A DNA stretch of 64,000 bases from NCBI RefSeq assembly GCF_017306545.1, contig NZ_JAFKID010000011.1:105314-169313 (forward strand). Reading direction: 5' to 3'. Made by a program: the position numbers and the translations under genes. The notes beneath the pieces are model-generated. The model was not told the DNA's origin, ran no database searches, and saw only the letters and a list, made by a program, of their open reading frames with translations. This document shows, piece by piece, positions 1 to 6,399 of the stretch (its first letter is position 1; every line of letters starts with the position of its first letter). This stretch comes from Mesorhizobium sp. (lineage in GTDB: Bacteria; Pseudomonadota; Alphaproteobacteria; Rhizobiales; Rhizobiaceae).

Positions 1-37
1 GCTTGCCTTTCGTTTCCACAACGGGCAACCATGCGCG

Positions 38-451
38 ATGAACGCGGTCGAAGCCGACAATCGAACAGGAAAGCTCAGGCCGCTCAGCCGCCTGGCCGCG
101 TTGCTTTGGCTGATCGCCAGCCTTCTCCTTGCCTCGGCACCGGTTCACGCCCGCATTTCGGCAGACGCCTCGCCGGTCGTCCTGTCCCCTTCGACCGACA
201 TTCCGGCGATCCTGCAAACGGATTCCGCGTCGACCTATCTCAGCGACGCAAGAAGGCTGTCGGTATGGACGAGAAGCGGCGTCCGCAAATTTTCAGGCGG
301 CCTTGCAGGCGGAACGGCATTTTTACTCCCGCCGAACTGGGCGGCCGAGGCCCCTCCTCCGGATTTCCTTCGGGATTTCGGCAGCGCCGACGAAGCCGAT
401 CAAAAGACCTACCGGTATTTCGATCCGCAAGGACCGCCGCCGCGGCTCTGA
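38..451 (+). CDS. hypothetical secreted protein
   Basis: Unrecognised 137-residue protein. Residues 18-35 are hydrophobic and are followed by a signal-peptidase-like APVHA site near residue 38, so export to the periplasm is likely. The mature part is short, proline-rich at the C-terminus (PPPDFL, PQGPPPRL) and shows no known motif. Other frames over the same bases are also open, as expected in high-GC DNA; this frame is preferred only because it has a convincing signal peptide. The start at 38 lacks a clear ribosome binding site, and the gene lies at the window edge so its operon context is unknown. Confidence 0.4.
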   Translation: MNAVEADNRTGKLRPLSRLAALLWLIASLLLASAPVHARISADASPVVLSPSTDIPAILQTDSASTYLSDARRLSVWTRSGVRKFSGGLAGGTAFLLPPNWAAEAPPPDFLRDFGSADEADQKTYRYFDPQGPPPRL

Positions 452-548
452 GCGCCGCAGGACGCGGCGACCCATCCACCCCGTAATACGCAACCGCCAC
501 GCCGCTCTTTCCGACCGGGAAGGCGCGTTGGCCGTATGGATAACTCCC

Positions 549-677
549 ATGGATAGCAACGAACCCAGGGACGACGACCATGTCGTCGTCAAATCAGCAT
601 GGATCGGCAACTTCACGATCATCGCTCTGGTGGTGATCATTCTCGGCGCTGCCTTGTTCTACAAGAACATGCTCTGA
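549..677 (+). CDS. small single-pass membrane protein
   Basis: A 42-residue frame with a charged N-terminus (MDSNEPRDDDHVVVKS) and one strong transmembrane segment, roughly residues 20-37 (FTIIALVVIILGAALFY), ending in KNML. The shape is that of a genuine bacterial small membrane protein. No family is recognised and the ribosome binding site is weak. It ends just before a GC-rich hairpin at 708-729, consistent with it being the last gene of a transcript. Confidence 0.45.
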   Translation: MDSNEPRDDDHVVVKSAWIGNFTIIALVVIILGAALFYKNML

Positions 678-707
678 CCCAAGGCGCCGAAGAACCGGAA
701 ACACAAG

Positions 708-729
708 GCCCGCCCCTGACGGGGCGGGC
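708..729. terminator. GC-rich hairpin between convergent genes
   Basis: A perfect 9-bp stem (GCCCGCCCC/GGGGCGGGC) with a TGAC loop. It lies between the end of the small membrane protein and the end of the convergent GNAT gene. There is no strong T-run on either side, so its terminator role is inferred from position. Confidence 0.5.
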
Positions 730-784
730 GCCGACAGGAACAATCGTTCCGACGTTGTTCAACCGGCCTGCCGTGACGTTTCCC

Positions 785-1360
785 TCAGGCGAACGCCGGC
801 GCGCCTGTCTTCATCCGCCGCGGAAAGGGAAAAAAATCCTCTTCTCCGGCCGGTTCCAGGCGGATGGTGCCGACCGTCTCGCCTTCCGCGAAGCTCAGCG
901 CCGCCTCGAAGCGCCGGGCGAGCGCCTTCATGGCCAGGTTGTCGGCATGGGTGGTGACGAACAGCCGCGTATAGCCAAGCCCCCTCGCCTGCTGGATCAG
1001 CCGGGCGAAGAGCCGCCCGCCGATGCCACGATGCTGAAGCCGCCGCTCGACGCTGAAAGCGATCTCGGCGGTCGGTTCGGCTTCTTCCGGCCTCTCATGC
1101 AGTTCGGCGGCGCCGAGAACTTCGTCGCCCTCGACATAGCCGATCACCGCCGCGCCCTCGGCGAAGCAGCGGTCGGCATAGGCGGCGACGAAACCGTCAT
1201 TGGTGGCGCCGTTGAAGCGGTCGCGGCGGCTCGCCGCATCGAGACGCAACAGATGGTCGCGGAAGCGCGGCAGGTCGGACGGCCGAAGCTGGCGGATGGT
1301 GCCGGTAAGCGGAAGCGGCCCGATCAACGGGGCGGCGGCAAGGGGAAGACGGTCGTCCAT
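785..1360 (-). CDS. GNAT-family N-acetyltransferase
   Basis: A 191-residue acyl-CoA-dependent acetyltransferase of the GNAT fold. The acetyl-CoA binding motif A is seen as QHRGIGGRLF within the LQHRGIGGRLFARLIQQAR helix. It is preceded by the beta-strand AEIAFSVE and followed by YTRLFVTTHADNLAMKALARR, typical of the family. The substrate cannot be told from sequence. The frame extends upstream, but ATG at 1360 is chosen because GAGGAG lies 6 nt before it. It is divergent from rirA, with 249 bp between the two starts. Confidence 0.85.
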   Translation of the reverse strand: MDDRLPLAAAPLIGPLPLTGTIRQLRPSDLPRFRDHLLRLDAASRRDRFNGATNDGFVAAYADRCFAEGAAVIGYVEGDEVLGAAELHERPEEAEPTAEIAFSVERRLQHRGIGGRLFARLIQQARGLGYTRLFVTTHADNLAMKALARRFEAALSFAEGETVGTIRLEPAGEEDFFPFPRRMKTGAPAFA

Positions 1361-1551
1361 GTCGAACTCCTCGTGGGGTCTCCTCCCTCGAGTCGTGCTG
1401 CACCCAATATTGTGCACCGCAGCATCGATTGCAAGACGGCCGCGCCTAACGGAACGTAAAGCGAAAACGCGGCGAAAGCCGCCGGCGCGGCGCATTCCTT
1501 GGGTCGATCACCAAAAGATGACGGAAAAAATCACCTATCGCGGCATGCCTG

Positions 1552-1568
1552 TCTGGAATTGTTCCAAA
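1552..1568. promoter_or_regulatory. possible Irr-type (ICE-like) operator upstream of rirA
   Basis: The palindrome TGGAA-TTG-TTCCA (1554-1566), extended to TCTGGAATTGTTCCAAA, matches the reported Irr box pattern TTTAGAA-N3-TTCTAAA at 11 of 14 defined positions. It lies about 45 bp before the rirA start. Irr control of rirA is known in other rhizobia; its operation here is inferred. Confidence 0.4.
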
Positions 1569-1609
1569 CTATGGGCCATATTCGCCCGGTCAGTTCCAAG
1601 GACGGTTCC

Positions 1610-2068
1610 ATGCGACTCACCCGCCAGACCAACTATGCGATACGCATCCTGATGTATTGCACGGCGAACAACGACCGGCTGAGCCGCATTCCCGAGATCG
1701 CCGCGGCCTATTCGGTGTCGGAACTGTTCCTGTTCAAGATATTGCAGCCGCTGGTGGAAAACGGGCTGGTGGAGACGGTGCGCGGCCGCCACGGCGGCGT
1801 GCGGCTCGGCCGCCCGGCCAAGGACATCACGCTGTTCGACGTCGTGCGCGTGACGGAGGAAAGCTTCGCCATGGCCGAATGTTTCGAGAGCGACACCGAC
1901 TGTCCGCTGGTCGATAGCTGCTCGCTGAACTCCGCTTTGCGCGAAGCGCTCAACGCCTTCTTCGAAGTGCTCGGCCGCCACACCATCGCCGACCTCGTCG
2001 CGGCACGGCCGAGCATGCGCAACCTGCTCGGCATCGACCTGCTCGAAAGCCACGCGCCGGCGGCCTGA
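1610..2068 (+). CDS. rirA: RirA, Rrf2-family iron-responsive repressor
   Basis: A 152-residue Rrf2-family regulator that closely follows rhizobial RirA, the Fe-S cluster sensor that represses iron and haem uptake genes when iron is plentiful. The N-terminal winged helix (MRLTRQTNYAIRILMYC, then SVSELFLFKILQPLVE) and the wing RGRHGGVRLGRP are intact. Cluster-ligand cysteines are present at C91, C98 and C104 (ECFESDTDCPLVDSC). ATG 1610 gives the standard RirA N-terminus. The gene converges on hmuV with only 5 bp between the stop codons, which places the regulator next to its probable haem-uptake targets. Confidence 0.93.
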   Translation: MRLTRQTNYAIRILMYCTANNDRLSRIPEIAAAYSVSELFLFKILQPLVENGLVETVRGRHGGVRLGRPAKDITLFDVVRVTEESFAMAECFESDTDCPLVDSCSLNSALREALNAFFEVLGRHTIADLVAARPSMRNLLGIDLLESHAPAA

Positions 2069-2073
2069 AATAT

Positions 2074-2865
2074 TCAGACCGACGCCGACTGCGGCAGGAA
2101 GAACGGTGCGCCAGCCGGCGGCAGCGCGCCGACGCGAAGCCGGCAATCGAAAACCCTTTCCAGAACGGAATCGACCAGCACCGCGGCCGGCGCGCCGTAG
2201 GCGGTCAGCCGTCCCCGGTGCATCACCGCGACCTGGTCTGCATACATCGCCGTCAGGTTCAGGTCATGCAGCACCGCCACCACGCCGCCGCCGCGGCGGG
2301 CGAAATCGCGGGCAATGTCCATGACGGCGAGCTGGTGGCGAATGTCGAGACTCGACACCGGCTCGTCCAGCAGAAGGTAGCGCGGCGCGCCCTCCAGCAC
2401 CGGCGCCCACACCTGGCACAGCACGCGGGCCAACTGCACGCGCTGCTGCTCGCCGCCGGAAAGCTCCTGATAGAAGCGGCCGGCGAAGCCGTCGAGATCG
2501 ACCCTCGCCAGCGCCCGCTCGGGCAGGCGCTCACTCTCGCCAGCCAGCGCGCCGGTGCGGCCGCCGAGCAGACCGAGCCTGACAATCTCGCGCACGGTGA
2601 AGGGAAAGGCCAGGCTAGTCGCCTGCGGCAGCACGGCCCGCAGGCCGGCCGCCTCGGCGGGCTTCATGGCGGAAAGGTCGCGGCCGTTGAGACGGATGCG
2701 GCCTTCGCACGCAAGCTCTCCCGTCAGCGCCTTGAGCAGCGTCGTCTTGCCCGAGCCGTTGGGGCCGACGATGGCCGTCACCTCTCCCGGCCGTGCGACA
2801 AAATCCACGCCGGCGACGATGCGCCGCCGGCCCATGGAAACGGAAACGCCCCTGGCCTCAATCAT
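2074..2865 (-). CDS. hmuV: haem ABC transporter ATP-binding protein HmuV
   Basis: A 263-residue ABC ATPase that powers haem import through HmuU. Visible motifs are Walker A GPNGSGKT (34-41), Q-loop Q81, signature LSGGEQQR (135-142), Walker B YLLLDEP (163-169) and H-loop H200 in VLHDLN. It is the last gene of hemP-hmuS-hmuT-hmuU-hmuV. The start lies 6 bp after the hmuU stop, consistent with coupled translation. No terminator separates it from rirA. Confidence 0.93.
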   Translation of the reverse strand: MIEARGVSVSMGRRRIVAGVDFVARPGEVTAIVGPNGSGKTTLLKALTGELACEGRIRLNGRDLSAMKPAEAAGLRAVLPQATSLAFPFTVREIVRLGLLGGRTGALAGESERLPERALARVDLDGFAGRFYQELSGGEQQRVQLARVLCQVWAPVLEGAPRYLLLDEPVSSLDIRHQLAVMDIARDFARRGGGVVAVLHDLNLTAMYADQVAVMHRGRLTAYGAPAAVLVDSVLERVFDCRLRVGALPPAGAPFFLPQSASV

Positions 2866-2871
2866 AGCGGC

Positions 2872-3981
2872 TCACAAGTCGACGATGCCGCGCTTGCGCA
2901 GCAATATCCACAGGAAGAACGGCCCGCCGACGGCCGCCGTGACGATGCCGATGGGCAATTCGGCGGGCGCCACGACGGTGCGGCAGAGCGCATCGGCCAG
3001 CAGCAGCAGCGCGGCACCCAGCAACCCGGAAGCCGGCAGCAGGTAGCGGTTGTCGGGCCCGATGGCGAGCCTGAGCACATGCGGCACGACGATGCCGACG
3101 AAGCCGATGCCGCCGCTGACGGCGACCGCCGCGCCCACCGCCGCCGAGACGGAGACGATGGCCGTATACTTCAGCCGCTGCACGGGGATGCCGAGATGAC
3201 CGGCCGTCGCCTCGCCCAGCGCCAGTGCGTTGAGGCCGCCCGCCAGGAACGGCGTCGCCGCCAGCGCCGCGACGATCACCGGGCCGGCGGTGCCGATCTT
3301 CTGCCATGTCGCGCCGGCCAGCGAGCCGAGTTGCCAAAAGGTCAGGTCGCGCAATTGCCGGTCGTCGGCCATATAGACCAGCACGCCGGTCAGCGCCATC
3401 GCAAGCGCCGCAAGCGCGATGCCGGCGAGCAGCATGGTGGCGACGGAGGTGCGGCCCTGTCGCGTGGCGATGCCGTAAAGGATCAGCGTCGCACAAAGGC
3501 CGCCGACGAAGGCGGCGAGCGGCAGTGCCATCGTACCCAGCAGCATGACCAGCGGGGCCAGCGCCGTCGCGCCCAAAACGATGACGGAAACGGCGCCGAG
3601 GCCGGCGCCGGCCGAAATGCCGATCAGCCCCGGATCGGCCAGCGGGTTGCGGAACAGGCCCTGCATGACGGCGCCGGACACGGCAAGCGCTGCCCCGACC
3701 AGAACCCCCATCAGCACACGCGGCAGGCGGATATCCTGAACGATGATGCGGGCGCGGGCGTCGGCGGCGTCTCCCGGCGCGGCGCCGAAGATCCAGTCCC
3801 GGATAACGGCAAAGGCCGAGGCGTCCGAAGCACCGGAGGTCAGACTGAACAGCATGGCGGCGGCGAGCACGACAACCAGCAGGACAAGGACAAGCCGGGC
3901 GCGGACGGCACGGTCGCCGTCCTGCACCCGCCCGCCGAACAGACCGGCGACGCCCGCGCCGGCAATCGACTGGTTCGCCAT
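2872..3981 (-). CDS. hmuU: haem ABC transporter permease HmuU
   Basis: A FecCD-family inner-membrane permease of about 369 residues with some ten hydrophobic segments. Diagnostic stretches include PRVLMGVLVGAALAVSGAVMQGLFRNPLADPGLIG near the N-terminus and GFVGIVVPHVLRLAIGPDNR near the C-terminus. It forms the haem channel with HmuV and receives haem from HmuT. ATG 3981 has AGGGG 8-9 nt upstream. A GTG at 3999 that overlaps the hmuT stop as GTGA is an alternative start adding six residues. Confidence 0.93.
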   Translation of the reverse strand: MANQSIAGAGVAGLFGGRVQDGDRAVRARLVLVLLVVVLAAAMLFSLTSGASDASAFAVIRDWIFGAAPGDAADARARIIVQDIRLPRVLMGVLVGAALAVSGAVMQGLFRNPLADPGLIGISAGAGLGAVSVIVLGATALAPLVMLLGTMALPLAAFVGGLCATLILYGIATRQGRTSVATMLLAGIALAALAMALTGVLVYMADDRQLRDLTFWQLGSLAGATWQKIGTAGPVIVAALAATPFLAGGLNALALGEATAGHLGIPVQRLKYTAIVSVSAAVGAAVAVSGGIGFVGIVVPHVLRLAIGPDNRYLLPASGLLGAALLLLADALCRTVVAPAELPIGIVTAAVGGPFFLWILLRKRGIVDL

Positions 3982-3995
3982 GCCGCAGCCCCTGC

Positions 3996-4889
3996 TCACT
4001 CGCCGATGGCGGCGCCGTAGAGCGCGACGGCAAGATCGTGGACCGCATCGGCCGTGCGCGGGCCGAAGCCCAGCAGGTAGCCGCCGTCCATGCGGATCAC
4101 CTTGCGCGCCGCTCCCGCCGGCGTTTGCAGGATCGCTGCGCTGGCGAACAGCTCCGCATCGGAAACGGCGATGCCGCCGCCGGTCATCATCAGCACCACG
4201 TCCGGCGCCGCCGTCACTGCCGCTTCGTCGGAAAGCTGCTTGTAGCCGCTGTAGCCTTCGACCGCGTTGACCGCGCCGGCCAGTTTGATGATGCCGTCCG
4301 CCGCCGTGCCGCTGCCGGACGCGAGGATCTTGCCGCCCTGCATGGAGAGGATGAACAGCACGCGCTTGCGCTGCCTCACCGCGGCCGTGAGTTTTTCGGC
4401 CGCCTTCAACCTGGCATCGACTTGCGAGGCCAGCTTCGCAGCCTCGTCATCGGCGCCGAGCGCCTTGCCGACGGCACGGATCTTGGCGAGGATGCCTTCG
4501 TGGTCAAAGGTCTCGGGTACTTCGATGTAGGGCACGCTCGCCTTTTTCAGCACATCCACCGCCTCGCGCGGGCCGCTGCCTTGCAGGGCCAGGATGCCGG
4601 ACGGGTTGACCGACAGCACGCCCTCCGGCGAAAGCTGACGCATATAGCCGACATCCGGAAGTTCGAGCGCCGCCGGCGGATAAAGGCTGGTCGAATCGCG
4701 CGCCACCAGATCCTTCTGCCTGCCCAGCGCGAAGACGATCTCGGTCAGCGAGCCGCCAATGGAGGCGACCCGCGATGGATCGGCGAAGACGCCGTCGTTT
4801 TCGGCCGCCCCGGCGGCGGGCAAGGCGCCAAAGACCAGAACGGCACCGAGCAGCGACCTGCGCAGAAGGGTACGAACCATGAGCATCAT
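3996..4889 (-). CDS. hmuT: periplasmic haem-binding protein HmuT
   Basis: A 297-residue class III periplasmic binding protein. It has a signal peptide (residues 1-28, ending PAAGAA) and the two-lobed fold seen as RVASIGGSLTEIVFALG and VGYMRQLSPEGVLSVNPSGILA. It captures haem delivered through HmuR and passes it to HmuUV. ATG 4889 follows the hmuS stop by 14 bp; two further in-frame ATG codons lie close behind, so the exact start is uncertain by a few residues. Confidence 0.92.
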   Translation of the reverse strand: MMLMVRTLLRRSLLGAVLVFGALPAAGAAENDGVFADPSRVASIGGSLTEIVFALGRQKDLVARDSTSLYPPAALELPDVGYMRQLSPEGVLSVNPSGILALQGSGPREAVDVLKKASVPYIEVPETFDHEGILAKIRAVGKALGADDEAAKLASQVDARLKAAEKLTAAVRQRKRVLFILSMQGGKILASGSGTAADGIIKLAGAVNAVEGYSGYKQLSDEAAVTAAPDVVLMMTGGGIAVSDAELFASAAILQTPAGAARKVIRMDGGYLLGFGPRTADAVHDLAVALYGAAIGE

Positions 4890-4903
4890 GCCGCAGCCGC
4901 CGC

Positions 4904-5953
4904 TCAGGCGGCGATCGAAGCGGGCAGGCGCGGCAGGCTCTCGGCCAGTGCGCGCCAGTCCTGCCGCTCGTCCTCACCTTCATGGCGCTCGCCGAAGAAC
5001 TGGATGATCAGCCGGCCTTGCGCGTCGTAGGCGTCGATGGTGGTGAGATGCCCCTCCCGGATCGGCCGCCGCAACGCCCATACTTCGGCGATGTGGTCGG
5101 TGCGCAGATGCAGGTGGAACGTTTCGTCCAGCACGTTAAGCCACGGCCCCATCGCCTTGATCTCGCTGACCGGCCCCGTATAGATCTGGGCACAGCCACG
5201 ACTGCCGACGAAACACATGATCGGCATTTGCGCGGCAGCCGCCTGCGGCAACAGCGTGCCGACGGCCTCGCGGTCGACCGGCCAGGCATACTCTTCGCCG
5301 ACCGCGCGCACGGCGGCATGGCGCGAGACGCCGAGGGTCTTCAACATGCCGTGGAACTGGTGCACGTCGGTCATGCCGCCCCACAGCGCGCGCAATTCCT
5401 CATGCCGCGAGAAAGGCTCTTCCGCTTCGGCCGGCACGGCTTCGGTCTTCGCGACCGGCGACTGATCCGCCGAGAGATGGTTTTCGACCAGCGCTTCGTA
5501 GGCCGAGAGGTCTGATGCCGGGCGCAGATGAATTTTGTGCACCGCCTCGCCGGCGGCGTCGAAGAATTGCAGGCTGCGGCGGATTTCGTCGCCGTCGCGC
5601 TTCTCGACGGCAAAGCCGTGCACCCAATGCTCGAAGAAGACGCGGAGGTCGACATTGTCTCCGAGCACGGCGGCGGCATGGGCGCTCGCCCGTACCTCGC
5701 CAAACGTGCCGATCGTTTCGTGCACGGCGCTGTCGTTGCGCGTCAGCGTCATCACTTCGCCGAGCGCCGGCAGTTCGCCAAGCAGGTCACGCACGCGCGG
5801 CTCGATGCGCCGCACGCCCTCGCCGCAATGCGCTGCGACCAGTTCGGCTTCGGAGATGCCCAGTTGCAGCGCAAGGTCGCGTTCCCGCATCTTGGGATTT
5901 TGCGCGCGCGCCGCCCTGATGTCCTGAGCGCCGGGTTTCACGATCCGATCCAT
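4904..5953 (-). CDS. hmuS: haem-degrading/haem-trafficking protein HmuS
   Basis: A cytoplasmic HmuS/ChuS/HemS-family protein of 349 residues with the usual two structural repeats: an N-terminal half with TLTRNDSAVHE and VFFEHWVHGF, and a C-terminal half with MCFVGSRGCAQIYTGPV and TFHLHLRTDHIAEVWALRRP. Family members bind incoming haem and release iron or hand haem on. ATG 5953 is preferred, with AGGTG just upstream; a GTG two codons earlier also fits. It lies between hemP and hmuT in the haem operon. Confidence 0.92.
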   Translation of the reverse strand: MDRIVKPGAQDIRAARAQNPKMRERDLALQLGISEAELVAAHCGEGVRRIEPRVRDLLGELPALGEVMTLTRNDSAVHETIGTFGEVRASAHAAAVLGDNVDLRVFFEHWVHGFAVEKRDGDEIRRSLQFFDAAGEAVHKIHLRPASDLSAYEALVENHLSADQSPVAKTEAVPAEAEEPFSRHEELRALWGGMTDVHQFHGMLKTLGVSRHAAVRAVGEEYAWPVDREAVGTLLPQAAAAQMPIMCFVGSRGCAQIYTGPVSEIKAMGPWLNVLDETFHLHLRTDHIAEVWALRRPIREGHLTTIDAYDAQGRLIIQFFGERHEGEDERQDWRALAESLPRLPASIAA

Positions 5954-6002
5954 GGTCACACCTGTCTGCTGGCAATGATTGTCCGTGTCGGCCGGTTGGC
6001 CG

Positions 6003-6203
6003 CTACTTGTTGAGGATGAGCTTGCCCTGCCGGGTGATTTTCAGCCGGTAGAGCGCGCCGTGATGCTCGATGCCGATCTCGTGCTCGCCCTGGAACAGCG
6101 CATTGGAAGACAGCGTGCGCGGCGAAAGCGGCGCCCGGTCCATGCGCATGGATGTCTCGGCGCGGCGGAAACGGTGGAAATCGTCAGGGTTGTGCGTGTT
6201 CAT
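6003..6203 (-). CDS. hemP: HemP/HmuP haem-uptake regulator
   Basis: A 66-residue HemP/HmuP-family protein with the diagnostic C-terminal pattern LSSNALFQGEHEIGIEHHGALYRLKITRQGKLILNK. In rhizobia HmuP acts as a co-activator required for expression of the haem receptor, which here is transcribed divergently. AGGAG lies 8 nt before ATG 6203. It is the first gene of the haem-uptake operon, 49 bp ahead of hmuS. Confidence 0.9.
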   Translation of the reverse strand: MNTHNPDDFHRFRRAETSMRMDRAPLSPRTLSSNALFQGEHEIGIEHHGALYRLKITRQGKLILNK

Positions 6204-6260
6204 GCCTCAGGCTCCTGATCTCGCGCCGTTGCCCGCGACGCCGGGAAATCTCGATTCATT

Positions 6261-6319
6261 TGTTGACTCGAATAATCATGTTTACTAGTCAGTGCAATAC
6301 CGGACTAAATGAGTCAACA
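6261..6319. promoter_or_regulatory. candidate RirA operator (IRO box) and inverted repeat between haem operons
   Basis: The 196-bp gap between hemP and hmuR contains TGACTCGAATAATCA at 6264-6278, an exact fit to the TGA-N9-TCA iron-responsive operator described for RirA. A perfect 9-bp inverted repeat, TGTTGACTC (6261-6269) and GAGTCAACA (6311-6319), brackets the region, and each arm offers a TTGACT -35-like element. It probably controls both divergent operons; this is inference from position and motif. Confidence 0.5.
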
Positions 6320-6399
6320 TTTAACGTGCCGGTTCGGATGAAAAATGCGAGCAAGCGGCAGCGCCAGCCAGCGTTCAACACAGATTTCGGAGTTGAATC

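Noticed and set aside
31-486. Alternative frame overlapping the first hypothetical gene
   Set aside because: Arg/Pro-rich and without any signal or domain, unlike the frame at 38-451, which has a signal peptide.
2218-4020. 600-codon plus-strand frame opposite hmuV and hmuU
   Set aside because: Low-complexity His/Gln/Arg-rich translation typical of antisense to membrane and ABC genes.
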